DNA of 64,000 nucleotides from Comamonadaceae bacterium UBA2121 (GTDB lineage: Bacteria > Pseudomonadota > Gammaproteobacteria > Burkholderiales > Burkholderiaceae_C): contig DCYB01000008.1 of assembly GCA_002331385.1 (NCBI GenBank), forward strand, positions 27,128 through 91,127. Direction: 5' to 3'. The notes beneath the pieces are model-generated. The model worked only from the letters and a program-made list of their open reading frames with translations, was not told where the DNA came from and ran no database searches. Shown piece after piece: positions 1-7,685 of the stretch; the stretch's first letter is position 1, and each line of letters starts with the position of its first letter. The translations under genes were made by a program, and so were the position numbers.

Positions 1-195
1 CTGCCCAAGGAACTGGCCGAGCGCATGAACGGCTACGTGCAGGACATCCTGAAGCAGGACAACGTGAAGAACAAGATTTCCGAACTCGGCGCCGAAGCCT
101 ATGGCCTGAGCACGGCAGACTTCACCAAGCTGATCGATGCCGACATCAAGAAGTGGGGCGAAGCCGTGAAGGTGTCGGGCGCCACCGCCGACTGA
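1..195 (+). CDS. Bug-family tripartite tricarboxylate transporter substrate-binding protein, C-terminal fragment
   Basis: The window opens inside this gene, so only the last 64 residues are seen. They read as an amphipathic, lysine-rich tail with the segment ELGAEAYGLSTADFTKLIDA followed by KKWGEAVKVSG. This is the typical C-terminus of Bug (TctC-like) periplasmic receptors, where the phrase about position, tryptophan and late valine-lysine repeats closes the second lobe. Such receptors are very numerous in Comamonadaceae. The family is recognised from this tail only; the ligand cannot be told. A strong hairpin follows about 55 bases after the stop. Confidence 0.75.
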   Translation: MPKELAERMNGYVQDILKQDNVKNKISELGAEAYGLSTADFTKLIDADIKKWGEAVKVSGATAD

Positions 196-247
196 CGCAC
201 CCACGGATCGACGCACTGTCATCCCCGCCAGAGTCAGATCAGCACTA

Positions 248-276
248 GAAAGGGCCCGCCGTATGCGGGCCCTTTG
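248..276 (+). terminator. Rho-independent terminator after the Bug receptor gene
   Basis: An 11-bp perfect stem (AAAGGGCCCGC / GCGGGCCCTTT) with a 5-base loop ends in a short T run. It lies downstream of the Bug-family gene and upstream of the next plus-strand gene. Confidence 0.75.
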
Positions 277-424
277 CGTGTGGCGCTTGTATTCCTTTTC
301 CCGTCGGACGACGTTGAATAGCCATGCGCAGCCTCACCGGCTTGAGCCTCCGGCTGACATACCTTCCGTTACCGCTCCCCCTACAGTGGGCGGTAGAGTG
401 ACTTTTTGGACCACAGGAATCTGC

Positions 425-889
425 ATGAAGAAAATCATTTCCACCGTGCTGGGCGCGTGCATCATCGCTTTTGGCTCTGGAGCCATGGCTCAGAACACCG
501 CTCCGCAAGGCGAGAACAGCGCCCCCAGCACGCCCACGCGCACCGCCAGCAGCGGACCGAGCCAAGCCGTGCAGCAAGCGCTGGACAAGCGCATGAGGAC
601 GGTGCTTTCTTCACTGGAAGGCGTGGGCGCGGCCCTGAGCGCGGACATGTTCAGCGACGAATTCAGCGCGCAAGCCAAGCCCGAGCAGGTGCAGCAGGCG
701 CTCAAGCAACTGCATGACGGCGTGGGCGCATGCAAACTGGCGGGTCGCATCCGTGCGAATGCGCCCAATGGCACGTCGTATCTGCTGGACTGCCAGAAAG
801 CGTTCGTGCCAGTCGATATCGGTGTGGAGGACAAAGCCCCGCACCGCATTCAAAGCCTGTTCTTCGGCGCCTCGTACTGGCGCATGTAA
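425..889 (+). CDS. Small secreted protein of unknown function
   Basis: This is a 154-residue protein. The chosen ATG gives a classic Sec signal peptide (MKK, hydrophobic core IISTVLGACIIAFGSGAMA, then QN), so longer upstream starts in the same frame are unlikely. The mature part begins with a low-complexity Pro/Ser/Thr linker and continues as a mainly helical domain with two cysteines (in GACKLAG and LLDCQKA) that could form a disulfide in the periplasm. It ends in an aromatic stretch (LFFGASYWRM). No family is recognised. It converges on murB with a hairpin between the two genes, so it is probably monocistronic. Confidence 0.7.
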   Translation: MKKIISTVLGACIIAFGSGAMAQNTAPQGENSAPSTPTRTASSGPSQAVQQALDKRMRTVLSSLEGVGAALSADMFSDEFSAQAKPEQVQQALKQLHDGVGACKLAGRIRANAPNGTSYLLDCQKAFVPVDIGVEDKAPHRIQSLFFGASYWRM

Positions 890-897
890 ATTGCGCG

Positions 898-921
898 CGG
901 TGGTGGCTCAGACCACCACCG
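898..921. terminator. Hairpin between convergent genes
   Basis: A 9-bp stem CGGTGGTGG / CCACCACCG with a 6-base loop overlaps the murB stop codon and lies just after the secreted-protein stop. It has no clear T run, so termination is inferred from position only. Confidence 0.45.
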
Positions 922-1981
922 GCTCCGGCTCCAGCCGGATGCCGAAGCGCTCGTACACGCTGGTCTGGATTGCCTTGGCCAGCGTCATCACCTCGCCCCC
1001 GGTCACGCTGTCCTCGCCGCTGCCGCGATTGACCAGCACCAGCGCCTGTTTTTCGTACACGCCCGCTTTGCCGATGGTCTTGCCCTTCCAGCCGCAGGCG
1101 TCGATCAACCACCCTGCCGCGAGCTTGATGCTGCCATCGGGCATCGGGTAGTGCACGATCTTTGGCTCGCGCGCAATGATGTCCACGCACTGGTCAGGCG
1201 TCACCGTCGGGTTCTTGAAGAAACTGCCCGCATTGCCGATGACCGCCGGATCTGGCAGCTTGGCGCGGCGAATGGCGCACACCCATTCAAAAATCTGCGC
1301 AGCCGTGGGCGATTCCACACCCAGCTCTACGCGCTTGCGCTCCAGGTCGGCATAGCCCAGTTCCGGCTTCCATTGCTTTGACAGGCGAAAGCGCACATGC
1401 GTGATCACCGCACGCCCGGCCAGCCCCATGCCGCGCGGCAGATCGCCATCGTGCTGCGGGGCCTGCGGCGCGTGCTTGAACACCGAGTCGCGGTAACCAA
1501 AGGCGCATTGCGCCGCGTCGAGACGGAAATCCTGGCCCGTGACCAGATCGATCGCGTCGAGGGAGTCGAAGCGGTCCTGCAACTCCACGCCGTACGCCCC
1601 GATGTTCTGCACCGGAGCTGCACCTACCGTGCCGGGAATCAACGCCATGTTCTCCAGCCCCGGATAGCCGTGCTCGACGGTCCATGCCACCGCGTCATGC
1701 CAGGTCTCGCCCGCACCGGCTTCGACGATCCAGTGCCTGTCGGTTTCCTCCACCAGACGCAGCCCCTTGATCTCCATCTTCAACACTACCGGCTTGACGT
1801 CACCCGTCAGCACGATGTTGCTGCCGCCGCCGAGCACGAACACCGGCTGGCCGGCCAGCTTGCCGCCTTCGATCAGGTCATGAATGTCCAGCGCACTGTG
1901 CGCACGTACAAGCGTGTGGGCCTTGGCGACGATGCCAAAGGTGTTGCAAGACTGGAGGGGAACGTTGTTCTCGACTAACAT
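908..1981 (-). CDS. murB: UDP-N-acetylenolpyruvoylglucosamine reductase MurB
   Basis: A 357-residue cytosolic flavoenzyme that reduces UDP-GlcNAc-enolpyruvate to UDP-MurNAc with NADPH, the second committed step of peptidoglycan synthesis. The N-terminal FAD-binding half shows SCNTFG and the phosphate-binding stretch VLGGGSNIVLTGD. The centre has ALIPGTVGAAPVQNIGAYG, and the C-terminal half has the catalytic-serine segment GNAGSFFKNP and AAGWLIDACGWKG. This is the type I (E. coli-like) layout. The start chosen is the ATG before LVENNVPLQ; a frame extension upstream carries no homology. It diverges from yajQ across 65 bases, so the two probably share a promoter region. Confidence 0.96.
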   Translation of the reverse strand: MLVENNVPLQSCNTFGIVAKAHTLVRAHSALDIHDLIEGGKLAGQPVFVLGGGSNIVLTGDVKPVVLKMEIKGLRLVEETDRHWIVEAGAGETWHDAVAWTVEHGYPGLENMALIPGTVGAAPVQNIGAYGVELQDRFDSLDAIDLVTGQDFRLDAAQCAFGYRDSVFKHAPQAPQHDGDLPRGMGLAGRAVITHVRFRLSKQWKPELGYADLERKRVELGVESPTAAQIFEWVCAIRRAKLPDPAVIGNAGSFFKNPTVTPDQCVDIIAREPKIVHYPMPDGSIKLAAGWLIDACGWKGKTIGKAGVYEKQALVLVNRGSGEDSVTGGEVMTLAKAIQTSVYERFGIRLEPEPVVV

Positions 1982-2046
1982 TGACCGATTGTCGCACCCG
2001 CGCCCAAAGTGCACCGGGTTTGTATGTAGATTCCGAGAGTAAAGCC

Positions 2047-2532
2047 ATGCCTTCTTTTGATACCGTCCTTGAAGCCAATTTCGTCGAAGTGAAAAACGCC
2101 GTGGAAAACGCCGCCAAGGAAATCGGTACCCGCTTCGATTTCAAGGGCACATCCGCCGCCGTCGAGCTCAAGGACAAGGTCATCACCATGTTCGGCGACG
2201 CCGACTTCCAGCTCCAGCAGGTCGAGGACATCCTGCGCAACAAGCTCACCAAGCGCAATGTGGATGTGCGTTTCCTGGACATCGAAAAGCCCCAGAAGAT
2301 CGGCGGTGACAAGCTCAAGCAGGTCGTCAAGGTGCGCAACGGCATCGACGCCGAGAACGCCAAGAAGATCCAGAAGCTGATCAAGGAAAGCAAGCTCAAG
2401 CTGCAAGCCGCGATCCAGGAAGAAAAGGTGCGCGTGACCGGCGCCAAGCGCGACGACCTGCAAGCGGCCATGGCGCTGATCCGCAAGGACATCGTCGATC
2501 TGCCGCTGTCGTTTGACAACTTCCGCGACTGA
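2047..2532 (+). CDS. yajQ: YajQ family nucleotide-binding protein
   Basis: A 161-residue protein of the UPF0234/YajQ family, with two ferredoxin-like subdomains. The N-terminus MPSFDTVLEANFVEVKNAV and the internal RFDFKG are hallmark family segments, as is the C-terminal DLPLSFDNFRD. Family members bind RNA or cyclic di-GMP; the Xanthomonas and Pseudomonas homologues are reported c-di-GMP effectors. Length is the family norm. The next gene starts within 7 bases of the stop, so the two probably share a transcript. Confidence 0.95.
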   Translation: MPSFDTVLEANFVEVKNAVENAAKEIGTRFDFKGTSAAVELKDKVITMFGDADFQLQQVEDILRNKLTKRNVDVRFLDIEKPQKIGGDKLKQVVKVRNGIDAENAKKIQKLIKESKLKLQAAIQEEKVRVTGAKRDDLQAAMALIRKDIVDLPLSFDNFRD

Positions 2533-2538
2533 TTGCGC

Positions 2539-3204
2539 ATGCGGCTGCCTGATCTGCGCCGCAGCCTGCAAGGCACTGCGGCGGCTGTGCTTCTGGCGTT
2601 GAGTGCTGCTCCCGCGTTGGCGCAGCAGGCTGCGCTGGTTGGCGTGCTGGGCACCAAGGCGCTGCTGGTGGTGGACGGCGGCGCGCCGCGCGCGCTCGGC
2701 GCAGGGGAAGCCCTGAATGGCGTGCGGGTGCTGTCCGTCGGCAAGGACAGCGCCGACATCGAAGCCAACGGTACGCGCCTCACCCTGCATCTGGGCGACA
2801 CACCGGTGCATGTCGGCAGTGCCGCCAGCACGGCGGCCACCGGCCGGCTGGTATTGCGTGCCGACTCGCGCGGGCATTTTGTGAATTCGGGACTGATCAA
2901 TGGCAAGGTCATGCAATACATGATCGATACCGGTGCCACCACGATCGCCATCAGCCAGAACGAGGCCAAGCGCATGGGCATCGACTACGAGCGCGGCACG
3001 CCCATTCAGGTCAGCACCGGCAACGGCATCGCCAATGGTTGGCGCGTGACGCTGCGCACGGTGCGCGTAGGCGAAATCGAAGTCCACAACGTGGAAAGCG
3101 TCATCCTGCCCCAGCCCATGCCCTACGTGTTGCTGGGCAACAATTTCCTCAGTGCCTTCCAGATGACACGCACAAATGACGAAATGATTCTCCAACGGAA
3201 ATAA
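2539..3204 (+). CDS. Periplasmic retropepsin-like aspartic protease (clan AA, TIGR02281-like)
   Basis: A 221-residue protein with an N-terminal signal peptide (AAAVLLALSAAPALAQQ). Its C-terminal half is a single retropepsin-like domain carrying the catalytic motif DTGATT (Asp about residue 130), then the flap-like region and the hydrophobic VLLGNNFLSAF, which corresponds to the second psi-loop of clan AA proteases. A single-domain enzyme of this sort must dimerise to be active. The substrate is unknown. A TTG six bases upstream is an alternative start; the ATG gives a better signal-peptide N-terminus. It is probably cotranscribed with yajQ. Confidence 0.85.
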   Translation: MRLPDLRRSLQGTAAAVLLALSAAPALAQQAALVGVLGTKALLVVDGGAPRALGAGEALNGVRVLSVGKDSADIEANGTRLTLHLGDTPVHVGSAASTAATGRLVLRADSRGHFVNSGLINGKVMQYMIDTGATTIAISQNEAKRMGIDYERGTPIQVSTGNGIANGWRVTLRTVRVGEIEVHNVESVILPQPMPYVLLGNNFLSAFQMTRTNDEMILQRK

Positions 3205-3259
3205 CGCTGCAATCGTTGTATGCTCTGACTCAAAGGTTTCGCCAATTCAGACCAACGAT

Positions 3260-4249
3260 ATGAGTACGCGCGCCGCACTCGTCGCCGAAGCAGCGACCAC
3301 TAATCCATACGAGGAACTGCTGGCCCAGTGGGGGGACATGCAGGCAGCTCTCGGCTTCGTGCTGCACCGGCCGCGCGAGGTACACGACTTCATCCCCAAA
3401 ATTCGCCAGCTCGACCAATGGCTGCAAGAACTGGTCGCGCAAGACGTGGACGCCACGCTCTACCTCATGCTGCAACTGGCCTCCACGAATGCGGTGGGTT
3501 ACAGCACTTCGCATGCGCTGGTGTGCGCGGCGCTATGCCATATCCTCGGGTTGGAGTTGGGCCTGCCGCGCACCGAACGCGACACGCTGGTGCGTGCGGC
3601 GTTCACCATGAACATCAGCATTACTGAGCTGCAAGATGAGTTGGCCGAGCGCGCCGATCCCATCAACGCGCATCAGCAATCGGCGGTGAACCGCCACGCG
3701 GCCCGCAGCCGTGCGCTGCTGGAACAATTGGGCGTGACCGATGCGCTGTGGCTCGACGCCGTGGCCAGCCACCACTCGTTCCAGCAAGATCGCGCACGCG
3801 AGCCACTCAAGAATCTCACCGTGCGCGAGCGACTGGTGCGTACTTTGGCGACCGTGGATCGCTACGCCGCCTTCATCAGCCCGCGCAAATCGCGCACCGG
3901 GCGCAGCGCCACGGAGTCCATGCGCTCACTGCTTGGCCACGACGTCTCGCGCAGCGATGAGGTGGGCTTTATTCTGGTGCGCACGATCGGACTGTGCCCG
4001 CCGGGCACCTACGTCAAGCTCGATAACGGCGATACCGCCATCGTGCTGCGCCGGGGCGAATCCACCAGTTTCCCGGTGGTAGCCAGCCTCATGGACGCCA
4101 GCGGCGAGACATATGCCCAACCGGGCCTGCACCACACGGCCAATGGCAAGCCGCGCATCGTCAACGCGCTGCCGGGCAACAGCGTCAGCATGGGTGCCAA
4201 TCACCACACGATGGTGCGCATGGGCCTGATGGCCTGCGGGCATCTCTGA
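3260..4249 (+). CDS. Degenerate HD-GYP domain protein
   Basis: A 329-residue cytosolic protein without membrane segments. Residues about 80-175 follow the helical pattern of HD-GYP phosphodiesterases. The first histidine (H85, in YSTSHALVC), the helix histidine (H146) and the HH pair (H171-H172) are kept. The defining HD pair is replaced by T-M-N near residue 118, and no GYP motif follows HH. The C-terminal 120 residues form a beta-rich extension also seen in other HD-GYP-related proteins. It is therefore probably catalytically inactive or altered, perhaps a cyclic dinucleotide sensor; that role is inference. Alternative: an HDOD-type scaffold protein. Confidence 0.7.
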   Translation: MSTRAALVAEAATTNPYEELLAQWGDMQAALGFVLHRPREVHDFIPKIRQLDQWLQELVAQDVDATLYLMLQLASTNAVGYSTSHALVCAALCHILGLELGLPRTERDTLVRAAFTMNISITELQDELAERADPINAHQQSAVNRHAARSRALLEQLGVTDALWLDAVASHHSFQQDRAREPLKNLTVRERLVRTLATVDRYAAFISPRKSRTGRSATESMRSLLGHDVSRSDEVGFILVRTIGLCPPGTYVKLDNGDTAIVLRRGESTSFPVVASLMDASGETYAQPGLHHTANGKPRIVNALPGNSVSMGANHHTMVRMGLMACGHL

Positions 4250-4288
4250 GTTCTGAGCGCAGCGCGCAGGGGCCGCGCTCTCTGCCGC

Positions 4289-4924
4289 TCAGCCCTTCTT
4301 CTTGGCGCCCAGCTTGGACTCCTTGCCAGCCATGAGGCGCAGAATGTTCTCTTTGTGGCGCCACACCAGCAGGCCCGCCATGATGGCGATGGCCACGCCG
4401 ATGCGTGCGTCCGCATGCCACGCAACACCACCGCCCAGCACATAGAAGAACGGCGCGAACACGGCCGCGATCAGCGAAGCCAGCGAGGAGTAGCGGAAGA
4501 ACACCGCAATGATCAACCAGGTCGCAAGCGTGGCCAGCCCGAGCCAGCCACTGATGCCCATCAGCACCCCCGCAGCCGTCGCCACGCCCTTGCCGCCCTC
4601 AAAGCGGAAGAACACGGGCCACAGGTGGCCGAGGAACGCCGCCAGCCCGACCGCGGCGATGGTGCCCTCCTCCAGCCCGTAAGGCGCGCCAAACCAGCGC
4701 ACCAGCATCACCGGCAACCATCCCTTCACCGCGTCCAGCAGCAGCGTCAGCACCGCAGCGGCCTTGCTGCCCGAGCGCAGCACGTTGGTCGCGCCCGGAT
4801 TCTTGCTGCCGTATGTGCGTGGATCGTTCAGGCCCATGACGCGACTGACGATCACGGCAAACGACAACGATCCAACCAGATAGGCTGCAATGGTGGCGAC
4901 GATGGAAAGTACGATGGGGCTCAC
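4289..4924 (-). CDS. plsY: Acyl-phosphate glycerol-3-phosphate acyltransferase PlsY
   Basis: A 211-residue inner-membrane enzyme that moves the acyl group from acyl-phosphate to glycerol-3-phosphate, the first acylation of phospholipid synthesis. The three family motifs are present: SxxxxxxGSKNPGATNVLR near residue 40, GHLWPVFFRFEGGKGVATAAG near residue 100, and the late RHKENILRLMAGKE. About five hydrophobic segments are visible. The lysine-rich tail is cytoplasmic by the positive-inside rule. It is followed on the same strand by nothing close, while ybaK ends about 40 bases upstream of its start. Confidence 0.95.
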   Translation of the reverse strand: MSPIVLSIVATIAAYLVGSLSFAVIVSRVMGLNDPRTYGSKNPGATNVLRSGSKAAAVLTLLLDAVKGWLPVMLVRWFGAPYGLEEGTIAAVGLAAFLGHLWPVFFRFEGGKGVATAAGVLMGISGWLGLATLATWLIIAVFFRYSSLASLIAAVFAPFFYVLGGGVAWHADARIGVAIAIMAGLLVWRHKENILRLMAGKESKLGAKKKG

Positions 4925-4963
4925 GGTGTCCGATCAGCAAGGGGTGAGAGAGAGTCGAAGCCC

Positions 4964-5464
4964 CTATTCTGCCAGCGCGCAGTGCACCCGACGGGCGTTG
5001 AGCAAATCAACGCACACCTGCGGACTCAATTGCACGAGAAAACCGCGCCGTCCACCGTTGATGGCGATGCGCGGCAATTGCAGGATGCTCTCCTCGATGA
5101 ACACCGGCATCGCCTTGCGCGTGCCAAAGGGCGAGGTGCCGCCCACCAGATAGCCACTGTGCCGATTGGCGACGTCGGGCTTGCAGGGCTCGACGCTCTT
5201 GGCACCGATCTGACGCGCGAGGTTCTTGGTCGAAACTTTGCAGTCGCCATGCATGAGCACGATCAGCGGTTTCGCGTCCTGATCCTGCATGACCAGCGTC
5301 TTCACCACCATGTGCTCGTCCAGCCCCAGACTGGCGGCGCTGTGCTCCGTGCCGCCATGTTCGACATAGTCGTAGGGATGCTCGCTGAATTCCACGCGGT
5401 GGGAACGCAGCAACTGTGTCGCAGGAGTCTCGCTGACGTGCGCGGCCTTGTCCTTCTTGCCCAT
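4964..5464 (-). CDS. ybaK: Cys-tRNA(Pro)/Cys-tRNA(Cys) deacylase YbaK
   Basis: A 166-residue editing protein that hydrolyses Cys-tRNA(Pro) mischarged by ProRS. The ATG at MGKKDKAAHV is chosen because the frame upstream lies within the next gene's coding sequence. Diagnostic segments are the substrate-pocket stretch LMHGDCKVSTKNLAR with the conserved lysine, and GYLVGGTSPFGTRKAMPVFIEES. The family is YbaK/EbsC rather than the ProX type. It lies 34 bases after the tas-like gene and upstream of plsY on the same strand, suggesting a short tas-ybaK transcript. Confidence 0.92.
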   Translation of the reverse strand: MGKKDKAAHVSETPATQLLRSHRVEFSEHPYDYVEHGGTEHSAASLGLDEHMVVKTLVMQDQDAKPLIVLMHGDCKVSTKNLARQIGAKSVEPCKPDVANRHSGYLVGGTSPFGTRKAMPVFIEESILQLPRIAINGGRRGFLVQLSPQVCVDLLNARRVHCALAE

Positions 5465-5498
5465 GGTTCCCTTCAACCGTCGTTGCCAGCTTCCGGGC

Positions 5499-6560
5499 TC
5501 ATTGCGCCGGATCGCGGTATTGCTTGCGGATGGCGTCGATGTCTTCGAGCACCTTGGGCGACAACTGCGTGCCCCAGACGTCGATGTCCTCGTCCAGTTG
5601 CGCCACGGTCGTGACACCCAGGATGGTGCTCGCCACTTGCCACTTGGTGTAGCAGAACGCCAGCGCCATCTGCGTGGGCGTGAGGCCATGGTCGCGCGCC
5701 AACTGGTTGTACAGACGCGCCACCTCAAGCGACTCCGCCCGACCCCAGCGCTGCTTGCGCATGGACTCGAACAGCGCCAGCCGCCCTGCCGCCGGCGCAT
5801 CTGGCCCGGTCGTGCCGCTGGCGTCGTACTTGCCGCTCAGCAGCCCATAGCCCAGCGGTGAATATGCCAGCAGCGAGATCTGCAGCCGGTGGCAGCTCTC
5901 ATCCATGGCGTTTTCCCAACTCCGGTTCAGCAGCGCATACGGATTCTGCACGGACACCACGCGCGCCAGACCATGCTGCTCGGCCAGTCGCACGAATTCG
6001 TGCACGCCGTACGGCGTCTCATTGGACAGTCCGATGTGCCGCACCTTGCCCGCACGCACCAAGCCGTCGAGCGCCTTGAGCTGCTCCAGGATGGGCGTTT
6101 CGCTGTGGTCCTTTTCCGGATTGAAATACATTTGCCCGAACGCAGGCACGTGGCGCTCGGGCCAGTGGATCTGATAGAGATCGATGACGTCGGTTTGCAG
6201 CCGCTTCAGACTGCCCTCGCACGAGGCCGTGATGTCGGCCGCCGTCATGCCTGCACCGGCACGAATCCACGGCGTGGCACGCGATGGCCCTGCCACCTTG
6301 CTGGCCAGCACCACGCGGTTGCGCATGCCCGGGCGGCGGGCGAACCAGTTGCCGATGATGGTTTCCGTCGCTCCGCAGGTTTCGGCGCGCGTGGGCACGG
6401 CGTACATCTCGGCAGTGTCGATGAAGTTCACTCCGCGCTCAACCGCGCGATCAAGAATGGCGTGCGCTGAGGCTTCATCGACCTGCTCGCCAAAGGTCAT
6501 CGTGCCCAGACAAATGGGCGTGACTTTCAGGTCGCTTTGACCCAGGGAAATCAGATTCAT
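5499..6560 (-). CDS. tas: Tas-like aldo/keto reductase
   Basis: A 353-residue (alpha/beta)8 NADPH-dependent oxidoreductase. The N-terminus CLGTMTFGEQVDEASAHAIL and DTAEMYAVPTRAETCGATE closely follow E. coli Tas, including the unusual AEMY with proline-rich loop. The tetrad is visible as D48-Y53 region (DTAEMY), a lysine near residue 84 (VVLASKVAG) and the histidine in IDLYQIHWPER. The C-terminal NADP-binding part shows ILGVTTVAQLDEDIDV. Tas was described as complementing tyrosine auxotrophy in E. coli, but its natural substrate is not settled. The gene diverges from the hydrolase gene downstream of a 168-base gap. Confidence 0.88.
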   Translation of the reverse strand: MNLISLGQSDLKVTPICLGTMTFGEQVDEASAHAILDRAVERGVNFIDTAEMYAVPTRAETCGATETIIGNWFARRPGMRNRVVLASKVAGPSRATPWIRAGAGMTAADITASCEGSLKRLQTDVIDLYQIHWPERHVPAFGQMYFNPEKDHSETPILEQLKALDGLVRAGKVRHIGLSNETPYGVHEFVRLAEQHGLARVVSVQNPYALLNRSWENAMDESCHRLQISLLAYSPLGYGLLSGKYDASGTTGPDAPAAGRLALFESMRKQRWGRAESLEVARLYNQLARDHGLTPTQMALAFCYTKWQVASTILGVTTVAQLDEDIDVWGTQLSPKVLEDIDAIRKQYRDPAQ

Positions 6561-6728
6561 GGTGTTCCAGTCAGACGCGGGAGTCGCACTCCGCGCGTTG
6601 CGTTCAAGGAAGGGGTGCGCGCAACGCGGCGCAGGCAGAAATCATAGTCAAGAAGTCCGCGGCGTGCAGGCCAACGCGGCGCGGGCTGCCACATCGGTGA
6701 CAACGCCAGCGCACTTCGCCTCTACATA

Positions 6729-7664
6729 ATGCGGCGCATGTATATCGAAAAACGCCCCGCCCGCCTGCTCTCCGTTCCCGTGCGCAACATGCACTACAAC
6801 GTGCGCGTGTGGGGTGATCCCGCTGCCGCACACACACAGCCGCCGTTGGTGATGGTGCATGGCTGGATGGACGTTGGCGCGTCCTACCAGTTCGTGGTGG
6901 ATGCGTTCAGCGATGCCTTCGCGCGCGACCGGCTCATCATCGCGCCCGACTGGCGTGGCTTCGGACACTCCATGCCACCCCATGCCTGCGACCACTACGT
7001 GTTTGCCGACTATCTGGCCGATCTCGACCATTTGCTGGACCACTTCTCGCCCGATCGGCCCGTCGATCTGGCGGGCCACAGCATGGGCGGCAACGTCAGC
7101 ATGATGTACGCCGGCGCGCGGCCCGAGCGCATTCGGCGCCTGGTGAATCTGGAAGGCTTTGGCCTCGCACCCAGCCAGCCGTCACAAGCACCCGGGCGCT
7201 ACGCACGCTGGATGGACGAATTGCGCGCATACGAACGCGGCGACATGGCCCTGCGTCCGTATGACAGCGTGGACGGCGTGGCGCAGCGCCTCATGAAAAC
7301 CAACCCGCGCATCGCCCCCGACAAGGCGCAGTGGCTGGCGCAGCACTGGGCCGCGCCAGATGCTAACGGCAAATGGTGGATTCTGGGTGCGCCCGCCCAC
7401 AAGATCATCACGCCCATGCTGTTTCGCGCGGACGAAATGCTGGCGCTCTACGAAGCCATCACCGCCCCCGTGCTGTCGGTCGAGGCCGAAGAGAATCACA
7501 TCGCCAAGTGGTCCTCGGGCAACTATTCGCTGGCGCAATACCACGAGCGCCTTGGGCACGTGCGCAACGCACGCAGCGCCCGCGTGGACCATGCGGCACA
7601 CATGCTTCACCACGATCAGCCAGAGGCCGTGGCACGCATCATCGAGGACTTCCTCACGCAGTGA
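6729..7664 (+). CDS. Alpha/beta hydrolase
   Basis: A 311-residue soluble hydrolase. The oxyanion loop is in MVHGWMDVG, the nucleophile elbow is GHSMGGN (Ser), and the late histidine is in VDHAAHMLHHDQPEAV, giving a complete Ser-Asp-His triad with the acid probably in the SVEAEENH stretch. A cap domain lies between residues about 150 and 235. The pattern fits the MhpC/epoxide-hydrolase-like group, but substrate cannot be deduced. A second ATG three codons in (MYIEKRPAR) is an equally possible start. It converges with the sensor kinase gene 21 bases later. Confidence 0.85.
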   Translation: MRRMYIEKRPARLLSVPVRNMHYNVRVWGDPAAAHTQPPLVMVHGWMDVGASYQFVVDAFSDAFARDRLIIAPDWRGFGHSMPPHACDHYVFADYLADLDHLLDHFSPDRPVDLAGHSMGGNVSMMYAGARPERIRRLVNLEGFGLAPSQPSQAPGRYARWMDELRAYERGDMALRPYDSVDGVAQRLMKTNPRIAPDKAQWLAQHWAAPDANGKWWILGAPAHKIITPMLFRADEMLALYEAITAPVLSVEAEENHIAKWSSGNYSLAQYHERLGHVRNARSARVDHAAHMLHHDQPEAVARIIEDFLTQ

Positions 7665-7685
7665 TTGCCGCCGCGCGGGCCGCGG

